NCBI GenBank assembly: GCA_903858195.1
Contig: CAIOHW010000109.1
Coordinates: 1-15,172 of the forward strand
DNA length: 15,172 nt
From: Oligoflexia bacterium
Lineage (GTDB): Bacteria > Bdellovibrionota > UBA1018
Direction of reading: 5' to 3'
Shown here: piece by piece, positions 1 to 5,792 of the stretch
Layout: the number at the start of each line of letters is the position of its first letter
Position numbering within the stretch: the stretch's first letter is position 1
Position numbers and translations under genes: made by a program
The notes under the pieces: generated by a model
What the model was told of the DNA's origin: nothing
The model's input: only the letters and a program-made list of their open reading frames with translations
The model's database searches: none

Positions 1-251
1 AGACGCTCTGGCTCGTCACCGCCGGCACCACGGCCGGAATGATGGTTACCGACGGGCTTGCCGTCTTTGCCGGTCAGAACCTGGCTGATCGACTGCCCAT
101 GCAATGGATCCGTCGAGCTGCAGCTGCGCTCTTTGCTCTGTTCGGAGTCCTGATCCTGCTTCAGGGCAGGCTAGATCTCGTGCACCACCCGGTCAGCAGG
201 CAGGCGGAACCGGGGACCCCAGGTTCCCTTCTCCCCCTCGACTCCCGCTGA
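1..251 (+). CDS. C-terminal fragment of a TMEM165/GDT1 (UPF0016) family cation transporter
   Basis: The reading frame is open from the left edge (first full codon at base 3) to the TGA at 249-251, so only the last 82 residues are visible. They begin with the GTTAGMM turn, continue with an amphipathic stretch containing NLADRLPMQWIRR, and end in a hydrophobic helix (AAAALFALFGVLILLQG). This order matches the end of the second repeat of TMEM165/GDT1 proteins, inner-membrane Mn2+/Ca2+ exporters or exchangers. The diagnostic ExGDK motif lies outside the window. A tail of about 27 residues after the last helix is not expected in the family and is encoded by DNA that also encodes the end of the convergent nitroreductase. 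The family call is fairly confident; the transported ion is inferred from the family only. Confidence 0.72.
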   Translation, partial: TLWLVTAGTTAGMMVTDGLAVFAGQNLADRLPMQWIRRAAAALFALFGVLILLQGRLDLVHHPVSRQAEPGTPGSLLPLDSR

Positions 252-866
252 GATCACCATCACCACTCTCGCTGAAGCAGGCAGGCCGAGCAGCTTCGCA
301 ACTCGACGCTCGTCAAAGCCCTCCATCATGCATGTGGCAAATCCCTGGGCTGCCATGGCGAGCACGAAGTTCTCACAGGCCAGTGCCGACGACTTGATCG
401 CCACTTCCTGGAGATCGCGGCGGGAATGTGGTCCGCGGGTCATCGGCCTGATCAGGCCGGTCAGTGCCGAGATCAGCCACTTATAAGGCACCATGGAGTT
501 CAAGAATCCCCAGCGATAGGTCAATGGGATGAGCTTCGAGTAGTACATCTGCACCAACTTCGGGGCGCCGATGCTCTGGGTGAATTTCACCATCTCGGGG
601 TTGCTCCTGCGCCAGAGGGCAGGATCGGCAGTGACCACGACGAGCTCGGCTGCCGTACGGGCGGCCGATTGACTCAGACAGGCCCTTACGAGCTCGGCCT
701 TCGCGTCCTCGGAGCGAACCCAGTAGAAGTTCCAGGTCTGCAGGTTGGATGAGTTTGGCGCAAGAATCGCCGCATCGAGCGCCCTGCGCATGACCCCTTC
801 AGGGATCGGATCGGACTTGTACTTTCGGATGCTCCTGCGGGCCGCCACTGCCTCGAAAAATTCCAT
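171..866 (-). CDS. Nitroreductase family FMN-dependent oxidoreductase
   Basis: This 231-residue protein has the usual length for a cytoplasmic FMN-dependent nitroreductase, an enzyme class that reduces nitro compounds, quinones or enones with NAD(P)H. The N-terminal RRSIRKY (10-16) is the FMN-phosphate-binding signature. APNSSNLQTW (36-45) is the second flavin-contacting loop, and the C-terminal half has the family helix (about 157-180), the EGFDERRVAKLLGLP segment (182-196) and a final GEKGTWGPRFR loop near the FMN. Residues 105-140 form an unusually hydrophobic, aromatic insert that may shape the substrate pocket. It starts 31 bases after the CBS-domain gene on the same strand and is probably cotranscribed with it. 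No clear Shine-Dalgarno precedes the ATG. Its 3' end overlaps the convergent transporter gene by 81 bases. The family is clear; the substrate cannot be read from sequence. Confidence 0.9.
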   Translation of the reverse strand: MEFFEAVAARRSIRKYKSDPIPEGVMRRALDAAILAPNSSNLQTWNFYWVRSEDAKAELVRACLSQSAARTAAELVVVTADPALWRRSNPEMVKFTQSIGAPKLVQMYYSKLIPLTYRWGFLNSMVPYKWLISALTGLIRPMTRGPHSRRDLQEVAIKSSALACENFVLAMAAQGFATCMMEGFDERRVAKLLGLPASARVVMVISAGVEGEKGTWGPRFRLPADRVVHEI

Positions 867-897
867 GCACTAGAGGTGCCCGAGCCCGGGCCCTAAA

Positions 898-1851
898 TCA
901 AGCTGCCCGCTCGCGCGACCGGTCGGGCTCGCGGGAGGTACAGAAGGAAGCAAGATCAGGAGGAAGCTGAGCCCTGAGTCGTGCCAGCTCCTGTTCGTCC
1001 ACCCCCTGGCACCAGACTCCAGAAAGGGCGAGTAGCGCCTCGCGCGTCCGCTGCTCAGGCCAGCCCCACTCCCTCGAAAGTTGTCCGACAAGCCTTGCCT
1101 CGGTGTTGCGACGATCAGGTCCGAACGGAAGCCTCAGCATGCGCTCCTGCAAGCCGACGGGGAGCTGTGAGATCAAATGCATGGCACCGGTATGATGCAA
1201 TCTTCCGGCGAGCGTCTCCCAGATCGCCCAAAGGGCGTCGATCGCGCGATCGCGCGAGAGCCCGAGCCGGTCGATCCGCGCCCGCTCAAAGATCATGTCA
1301 TGGAAACGCGAGACTCCCTCGGCCGCAGTCACCGGCCTCCCGGCCGAGTCAACGACATGGACGATGCGCCCACGTTCATGGGCAAACTCCCCCATGCGCC
1401 GCATGACCTGGGCCTGAACGATCCGGGTGAGCCGGTACTCGTCGATCTTCTGGGCTGCAATCAAGTCGTCGAGCGTCACCATTCCAACGGCCCTGCTTCG
1501 GCCCTGAGTCGTGGGTTCGAGCACGGGCATACGTCGGATGCCGCTTGCCTCCATCTTCCAGACGACTTCATCCAGGGTTGCCGATGGCTCAACAAAAACC
1601 GGTTGGGGCGTCATGATGCGGATCAGGGGATCGCTGGGCTTAAGCCCTTCGCCATAGCCCCGGCACGCGAGATCCCGGTCGGTGACCACTCCCACGATGT
1701 ATCCCTCGTGATCGGAGACCAACACGCAGCCGATGGCTTTCTCTCGCATGGCGAGCGCCGCCTCGTGCAGGGGCGTATCAGTATGAAGCACCGTGACCTT
1801 GCGGTGCATATAGGGCTCGATCGGGGCGGGCATCAGCGTGGGTTGGATCAT
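898..1851 (-). CDS. CBS-domain pair protein with C-terminal DUF2267 domain
   Basis: From the ATG at 1851 the protein has 317 residues. Two CBS motifs (about 18-62, with GCVLVSDHEGYIVGVVTDRD, and about 77-133, with IRRMPVLE and VGMVTLDDL) form a Bateman module, which usually binds adenine nucleotides and reports energy state. A linker with a short V/H-rich stretch (163-177) leads to about 182-305. That region matches the pattern of DUF2267: a helical domain with FERARI, a central IWETLAGRLHH...ISQLPVGLQERML block and a second copy ending ELARLRAQLPPDL. The frame stays open upstream to 1971, but that extension would run into the tRNA gene, so the start must lie downstream. ATG 1851 has a weak GGGA in front; ATG 1833 is an alternative. 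No transmembrane segment is present. It is likely a cytoplasmic energy or stress sensor; the output is unknown. It precedes the nitroreductase gene. Confidence 0.85.
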   Translation of the reverse strand: MIQPTLMPAPIEPYMHRKVTVLHTDTPLHEAALAMREKAIGCVLVSDHEGYIVGVVTDRDLACRGYGEGLKPSDPLIRIMTPQPVFVEPSATLDEVVWKMEASGIRRMPVLEPTTQGRSRAVGMVTLDDLIAAQKIDEYRLTRIVQAQVMRRMGEFAHERGRIVHVVDSAGRPVTAAEGVSRFHDMIFERARIDRLGLSRDRAIDALWAIWETLAGRLHHTGAMHLISQLPVGLQERMLRLPFGPDRRNTEARLVGQLSREWGWPEQRTREALLALSGVWCQGVDEQELARLRAQLPPDLASFCTSREPDRSRERAA

Positions 1852-1887
1852 GAGCGAATCCCGAAGCAATCGGGGTGCCGCCAAACA

Positions 1888-1900
1888 CCCAGCAGCTGGG
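1888..1900. terminator. Short hairpin between tRNA-Leu and the CBS gene (weak terminator or processing site)
   Basis: CCCAG-CTG-CTGGG forms a 5-bp stem with a 3-base loop. Read on the minus strand it is followed by TGTTTGG, a poor U-tract. It lies about 25 bases past the encoded CCA of the tRNA. It could attenuate read-through or mark the 3' trailer, but the stem is short and the U-run is broken. Confidence 0.25.
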
Positions 1901-1925
1901 CCGCTCGCAGATGCATGAGGAGAGA

Positions 1926-2012
1926 TGGTGGCTCTGCTCGGGGTCGAACCGAGATGCCCGTGAGGACACACGATTTTGAGTCGTGCGCGTCTGCCAATTC
2001 CGCCACAGAGCC
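1926..2012 (-). tRNA. tRNA-Leu, anticodon CAA
   Basis: Read on the minus strand, the gene folds as a class II tRNA of 87 bases including an encoded CCA (1926-1928). The acceptor stem pairs GGCTCTG (2012-2006) with CAGAGCC, followed by discriminator A, as expected for leucine. The D arm contains AATTGGCAGAC. The anticodon stem CACGA/TCGTG closes the loop CTCAAAA with anticodon CAA, which reads UUG. A long variable arm precedes the T arm, CTCGG-TTCGACC-CCGAG. It sits 40 bases past the LD-carboxypeptidase stop and 74 bases before the CBS start, all on one strand. No separate strong promoter was seen in front of it, so it may be cut from a longer transcript. Confidence 0.96.
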
Positions 2013-2052
2013 ACTCTTGAAGAACTGCCCTCCGACTACCCCGAGCCTTGGC

Positions 2053-3114
2053 TCAAGTCCAGTCCCAGCGCCCGACAGTCATAAGCCCTTCGGGCGAGAT
2101 CGATGCCTCAAGACCCAGTGGCAGCGGAAACTGCCCGGGCCCATGCCCAACTGGAAGGCCCCATGCGATGGGAACCCCGGTTTCGCTCGAAAGTGCTTCA
2201 AACATCGCCTTCAAGCCTTGGATTTGAGAATACTTTCTCCGCAGGGGGCTCAGCGCCGTCTTGGGGAGCGCACGGAGGCCGGCCTGGAGTTTTGCAGGGG
2301 ATGCTCCAACCAGCCTGGCCGGCAGCTTCCCCATGACTTGAGGAACCGCGTCTTCACAGGATAAGAAATTTCCGAGAACAATGCCGCTCACGCCCTCAAG
2401 TCCACCCGCAAGGATCAGATGCCGAAGCGCCCGATCGAGCCGAGGCAGCGTCTCGGTCACATCCTCCACAAAAAGGAGGGCAGGCTCGCGGTGCCGCGGC
2501 TGAAAGGGCGTGCCGAGAAGCGTATTCCAGACCGTCAGGTTCCCGCCCACGAGCGTCCCACGAACGGGACCTGAGGGGACCTTCGACCACCACTTGAGCT
2601 TGAGTTTCGCTCCCCAGGGCTGGGCGGGCACCTCCCCTCCCAGCCACGAAAACAGGGCGGCCTTCTCGGCCTCCGGCAAGAGTACAAAGTGCTTGAGTCC
2701 GGGCATGGGCGCATGAAGGGCACTGACCCCGAGGCGAGTCCGCACAAAATGAAGGAGCGAGGTCGCATCCGAGGCACCCACAAGCACTTTGGGTCCCGGA
2801 GGTGTCCCCTTCTCTTTCAGGGCCTTCTCCAGGCCCGAAAGCAGGTGGTTTGCACCATAGCCGCCACGGGCGCACCAGACCACATCGACCGTCTCGCTCC
2901 AAAGGGCTGCTACCAGAGCATCGAGGCGCTCTGCGTGCGAGCCCGCAAAAAAGAGATTCCGCCTGGATACTTGCCGATCGACCTCAACCTTGAACCCGCG
3001 GGAGCGCAGCTCCGCCACGCCGAGCTTCAGTTCAGCCTGTGGGACCACGGAACTGGGTGCGACGATGCGGACGCGAAGCCTGGATTTTTCGAGGGTTTTG
3101 CTGGGGCCACTCAC
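2053..3114 (-). CDS. ldcA: LD-carboxypeptidase (peptidase family S66), murein recycling
   Basis: From GTG 3114 the protein has 353 residues. Family S66 enzymes remove the terminal D-Ala from cytoplasmic murein tetrapeptides during peptidoglycan recycling. RGGYGANHLL (83-92) is the conserved strand-turn. GASDATSLL carries the nucleophile Ser115, LFVEDVTETLPRLDR carries Glu217, and GLPVGHGPGQFPLPLG carries His324. Ser115 and Glu217 fall at the numbers I recall for Pseudomonas aeruginosa LdcA, which supports the GTG start. That GTG overlaps the engB stop as GTGA, so translation is probably coupled; a longer frame reaching 3204 would lie inside engB. His324 is about 39 residues later than in the reference because of an extra segment (about 255-300), and the protein is correspondingly longer than the usual 300-310. 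No signal peptide is present, consistent with a cytoplasmic enzyme. Confidence 0.9.
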   Translation of the reverse strand: MSGPSKTLEKSRLRVRIVAPSSVVPQAELKLGVAELRSRGFKVEVDRQVSRRNLFFAGSHAERLDALVAALWSETVDVVWCARGGYGANHLLSGLEKALKEKGTPPGPKVLVGASDATSLLHFVRTRLGVSALHAPMPGLKHFVLLPEAEKAALFSWLGGEVPAQPWGAKLKLKWWSKVPSGPVRGTLVGGNLTVWNTLLGTPFQPRHREPALLFVEDVTETLPRLDRALRHLILAGGLEGVSGIVLGNFLSCEDAVPQVMGKLPARLVGASPAKLQAGLRALPKTALSPLRRKYSQIQGLKAMFEALSSETGVPIAWGLPVGHGPGQFPLPLGLEASISPEGLMTVGRWDWT

Positions 3115-3746
3115 GGCACCGTCCCCACTTCCACACTCTGTCCAGCCTCGCGGATGAGCTTCAGCAGGTAGGAAATCGAATCCCCCGTCTTGGATGAAAC
3201 CCAAACGGCCTTTTCCGGATCGAGCCCCATCTGCTCGAGCAGGCTTCCGGCATCCCGCTTACGCTCCGCCCGTTCCTTCTGGGTCTTGAGGGCATCCCAC
3301 TTGGTGAAGACCACCTGGACGGCAATCCGCGAAGCCATCAAAAAACGGCAGGCCTCCTGGTCGAGCTCTGTGGGCCCGTGCCTGGCGTCCACCAGCAGGA
3401 GGGCCAGAACCAGGCCTGAGTCCGCCTTGAGGTAGGCGTCAATGAGCTTGGCCCAACGATCGCGCTCGGTTTGTGAGGCCTTGGCAAATCCGTACCCGGG
3501 CAGATCGGCGATGATCCGGGCCCCCTCGCTCCAGGCGTAAAAATGAATCAGACGGGTCTTTCCCGGTTCGGCGCTCACCTGGGCAAGCCTCGATCCGAGG
3601 ATCGCGTTGATCAGCGAGCTCTTACCGACGTTCGACCGTCCGACCATCGCCACGCGCTGCTCGCGCCTTCCCTTGAGGAATTCCCCTTTGATCAGGGGCT
3701 TGAGCTGGGCAATTTCTCCGACGGTTGCAATCCACTCTGCCGACAT
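3111..3746 (-). CDS. engB: EngB/YsxC-type ribosome-biogenesis GTPase
   Basis: This 211-residue TRAFAC-class GTPase is needed for late assembly of the large ribosomal subunit. All G motifs are visible: G1 GRSNVGKSS (36-44), the G2 threonine in PGKTR (61-65), G3 DLPGYGFA (81-88), G4 TKWD (148-151) and G5 SSKTG (184-188). GRSNVGKS and DLPGYGFA are the features that mark EngB among small GTPases. Length and a short C-terminal tail are typical. It is the first gene of the minus-strand group; its stop overlaps the GTG of the LD-carboxypeptidase gene. The ATG lies 59 bases from the start of the divergent regulator, so both promoters must fit in that gap or extend into coding DNA. No strong Shine-Dalgarno was seen. 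Confidence 0.96.
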   Translation of the reverse strand: MSAEWIATVGEIAQLKPLIKGEFLKGRREQRVAMVGRSNVGKSSLINAILGSRLAQVSAEPGKTRLIHFYAWSEGARIIADLPGYGFAKASQTERDRWAKLIDAYLKADSGLVLALLLVDARHGPTELDQEACRFLMASRIAVQVVFTKWDALKTQKERAERKRDAGSLLEQMGLDPEKAVWVSSKTGDSISYLLKLIREAGQSVEVGTVP

Positions 3747-3765
3747 GCCGCCAGTCTAGCACCGC

Positions 3766-3781
3766 GGGTACGCCACTTGCC
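3766..3781 (+). promoter_or_regulatory. Putative sigma-54 (-24/-12) promoter of the regulator gene
   Basis: GGGTACG-CCAC-TTGCC matches the consensus TGGCACG-N4-TTGCW at 9 of 12 defined positions. It has the nearly invariant GG (3767-3768) and GC (3779-3780) ten bases apart and a perfect TTGC. The predicted transcript start, about 12 bases after the GC, is near 3791. That leaves a leader of about 15 bases with the GGAG ribosome site and favours ATG 3806 over ATG 3794. The downstream gene encodes a sigma-54 activator, so autoregulation is plausible. Mismatches at the first T, the C of GGCA and the final W keep this a prediction. Confidence 0.42.
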
Positions 3782-3795
3782 AGAGCCGCCCGCAT

Positions 3796-3799
3796 GGAG
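3796..3799 (+). promoter_or_regulatory. Ribosome binding site deciding the regulator start
   Basis: GGAG lies 6 bases before ATG 3806, an ideal spacing. It overlaps the upstream in-frame ATG 3794, which has no comparable site of its own. This favours the 426-residue form. Confidence 0.6.
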
Positions 3800-3805
3800 A
3801 AACTC

Positions 3806-5086
3806 ATGAACGCATTCGAACTCGCCATCCAGGACCCGGGCGGCCACGTCCGCCGATTCACCCTCGATCACTCGATCTGGCTCGGCCGCGATCCGGGCGC
3901 ACCGGCCCCCCTCAGGGATGCCATGCTCCCTGCGCGTGCCGGGGAGATCCGAATCGAACAGAACGACTCGATTTGGATGAAAGCCGCCGAAGGAGCGCCC
4001 GCCTTCAGGCTCGGGGACCTCGAAACGCGCGAGGCACGCCTGGTGGAGGGATTGGGAGTTCGCTGGGGCGAAAGCGAACTGCGACTGGTCGGAAGGCACG
4101 AGGAGTCCGTCCTGCTCCCCGAGCCACCTGCTGGAGTGAAACCCTGGCTCACCACCGCAAACTCGGGCAAGAAACTGCTCTGGGACGCACGCAAGTCGGC
4201 TCGCACCCCCATGTCGATCTTCATCGAGGGAGAGACGGGCACCGGCAAGGAGGTTCTGGCGCATCTTCTACACGCCTGGAGCAGTCGATCGGCAGGACCC
4301 TTTGTTCCGCTCAACTGCGCCGCCCTGAACCTTTCACTCGTCGAGAGTGAGCTCTTCGGGCACGTCAAGGGGGCCTATACAGGCGCACACCAGCAGCGTC
4401 CCGGGGCCCTCATGCAGGCACACAACGGCACCCTCTTTCTGGACGAAGTGGGTGACCTTCCTGCCGACATCCAGGTCAAGCTGCTCCGATTCCTCGAGAA
4501 TGGTGAGATTCGGCCGGTGGGCAGCGACCAGCTCAGCCGCGCTTCGGTCAGGATCGTCTGTGCGACGCACAAGCCCTTGAGGCAGCTCGTCGAAGCCGGA
4601 AAGTTCAGGCGAGACCTCTATTACCGACTGGCCTCGGTCACCCTGTGCATTCCAGCCCTTCGGGATCGTCCCGAAGACATCGCGATGCTCTCGCGCAGGT
4701 TTGCTTCCGAGCTCGGAAAAACCCTGTCGCCGTCTGCGCTTGCCCGGCTCACGGCCCATTCCTGGCCGGGAAACGTCAGGCAGCTCAGGCATGCCCTGGA
4801 GCGCTCCTGTGCTCTCTCGGGCGAGTTCACGGAGGTGCTCGGAGAAGAGAGTTTTGAGTTTCTATTCGAGGACGAGGGCTGCGCTCCTGCCGAGGCGCTC
4901 CCGTCGCTCAACCTTCAGGAAATGGAACGCCACCTGCTCCTCAAGGCCCTGAAAGTGGCCTCAGGCAACCGGACCGAAGCGGCAAAGCTGCTTGGGGTCG
5001 CCCGCAGCACGCTGTTTGAAATGCTCAAACGGCATCGGGTCCGGGCAAGCCCGGGTGCACCTGTCATCGAGACCGGAGTCTATTGA
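3806..5086 (+). CDS. Sigma-54-dependent transcriptional activator with FHA-like N-terminal domain
   Basis: This 426-residue bacterial enhancer-binding protein would remodel sigma-54 RNA polymerase using ATP. Residues 1-100 resemble an FHA fold (HSIWLGRDPG at 22-31, RWGESELRLVG at 86-96). The usual Ser/Arg-x-x-His phosphothreonine-binding residues are not evident: the matching stretch reads MLPARAGEIRI. The AAA+ domain (about 110-340) has Walker A GETGTGKE (142-149), L1 loop GAYTGA (189-194, Tyr for the common Phe), Walker B TLFLDE (209-214), arginine-rich FRRDLYYRLA (267-276) and WPGNVRQLRHALE (320-332). A Fis-type helix-turn-helix occupies about 370-411 (NRTEAAKLLGVARSTLFEML). There is no receiver or PAS domain, so the input must come through the FHA-like region. 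The start is fixed by GGAG six bases upstream. Its 3' end overlaps the convergent FliL-like gene by 7 bases. Confidence 0.92.
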   Translation: MNAFELAIQDPGGHVRRFTLDHSIWLGRDPGAPAPLRDAMLPARAGEIRIEQNDSIWMKAAEGAPAFRLGDLETREARLVEGLGVRWGESELRLVGRHEESVLLPEPPAGVKPWLTTANSGKKLLWDARKSARTPMSIFIEGETGTGKEVLAHLLHAWSSRSAGPFVPLNCAALNLSLVESELFGHVKGAYTGAHQQRPGALMQAHNGTLFLDEVGDLPADIQVKLLRFLENGEIRPVGSDQLSRASVRIVCATHKPLRQLVEAGKFRRDLYYRLASVTLCIPALRDRPEDIAMLSRRFASELGKTLSPSALARLTAHSWPGNVRQLRHALERSCALSGEFTEVLGEESFEFLFEDEGCAPAEALPSLNLQEMERHLLLKALKVASGNRTEAAKLLGVARSTLFEMLKRHRVRASPGAPVIETGVY

Positions 5087-5703
5087 ATCAGGAACTTGCT
5101 GAAGTGGATCCCCTTGACCCTTCCAGAGGCAAGCCAGCCGTTGAGACGATCGCGTATGCGCTCACGGACCATGTCCTTGCCTTTGGGGGTCATGAGGTCC
5201 TCACGTGTGAGGCCCGTCAGGGCCCCCACAGCCGCAAGAACCTCGTTTCGGGCAGGAACGAGGCCCCCTGACACCCACCTCCCCGTATTGCCGGAATCAA
5301 ACTCAACGGCGATCTCGACCTCGAGCCTCAACCCGCTCCGGCCGGGCCGTCCATCCCCCATGCCCACCAGACCGATTTGAAATTCACCCAGATTCACAGT
5401 GGCAGCCTGGATCTCGGCCAGTGCAGCGTTTTTCTGAGCGAGCTCCTCCATCGCACTGAAGGCGCAGGACATTTCCACACAGGGCTCGTTCTTTTTCAGG
5501 CGGGCGGCCCGGTCCTGGGCTAGCTTCCGGTGACGCAGGTATCGGGTGGTCGAGACGCCGACCACCAGCAGGACCCCGATCAGACTCAGCACAAACAGGA
5601 TCGCCATGGGCCGGCGCTCACTCTCCTTGCCCACGAGGGCATTCCAGATCTTGCCCGCGGCCCGCGCCCAGGCGCGTTTCTTCTCGAGTTCATCCGAGCT
5701 CAT
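5080..5703 (-). CDS. FliL-like single-pass membrane protein
   Basis: The 207-residue protein has a charged cytoplasmic N-terminus (1-32), one transmembrane helix (about 33-53, MAILFVLSLIGVLLVVGVS) and a periplasmic part. After a Cys pair in CVEMSC (75-80) and a helical linker comes a strand LRLEVEIAVEF (125-135). The C-terminal signature ARNEVLAAVGALTGLTREDLMTPKGKDMVRERIRDRLN (151-188) ends in VKGIHFSKFLIQ. The PKGKDMVRERIRDRLN and FxxFLIQ elements match the FliL family, stator-associated proteins of the flagellar motor. No flagellar gene is adjacent, so it may be an accessory FliL paralogue or a stator-like partner elsewhere. It converges on the sigma-54 activator and diverges from accA with an 89-base gap. 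The ribosome site is weak. The family call is good from the C-terminus; the function is inferred. Confidence 0.7.
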   Translation of the reverse strand: MSSDELEKKRAWARAAGKIWNALVGKESERRPMAILFVLSLIGVLLVVGVSTTRYLRHRKLAQDRAARLKKNEPCVEMSCAFSAMEELAQKNAALAEIQAATVNLGEFQIGLVGMGDGRPGRSGLRLEVEIAVEFDSGNTGRWVSGGLVPARNEVLAAVGALTGLTREDLMTPKGKDMVRERIRDRLNGWLASGRVKGIHFSKFLIQ

Positions 5704-5739
5704 GGGCTTGATTCTACCCCGAAAAGTCCAAAATTTCCC

Positions 5740-5755
5740 AAGCCTTTCCCGGCTT
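5740..5755. repeat. Short inverted repeat in the FliL-like/accA divergent gap
   Basis: AAGCC-TTTCCC-GGCTT pairs five bases around a six-base loop in the 89-base gap between divergent starts. A further AAGCC lies at 5762-5766. It could be an operator half-site arrangement or a chance hairpin. No T-run follows on either strand, so it is not called a terminator. The rest of the gap is relatively A+T rich near 5716-5740, and I could not place a convincing sigma-70 promoter there. Confidence 0.25.
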
Positions 5756-5773
5756 TATCTCAAGCCTGCGGCA

Positions 5774-5789
5774 TGCTAGCTTCGGACCA
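5774..5789 (-). promoter_or_regulatory. Putative sigma-54 promoter facing the FliL-like gene
   Basis: On the minus strand TGGTCCG-AAGC-TAGCA matches TGGCACG-N4-TTGCW at 9 of 12 positions, including TGG, the essential GC at the right distance and the trailing A. The mismatches are two bases in the -24 element and one in the -12 element. The predicted start is near 5763, giving a leader of about 60 bases before ATG 5703. Its proximity to the gene for a sigma-54 activator raises interest, but the match is weaker at the core than the site at 3766. Confidence 0.25.
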
Positions 5790-5792
5790 TCC

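Noticed and set aside
2040..2056. Hairpin GAGCC-AA-GGCTC at the LD-carboxypeptidase stop
   Set aside because: The 2-base loop forces the inner pairs open, leaving a weak stem, and no U-tract follows, so it is not called a terminator.
1177..2364. Long open frame on the plus strand (395 codons)
   Set aside because: It runs antisense through the CBS gene, the tRNA and the LD-carboxypeptidase gene. The translation has no recognisable domain, and such frames are common opposite GC-rich genes.
3753..3782. Sigma-70 promoter for engB using TAGACT as a -10 element
   Set aside because: The -10 would be only a few bases from the ATG and no -35 match lies at the right distance.
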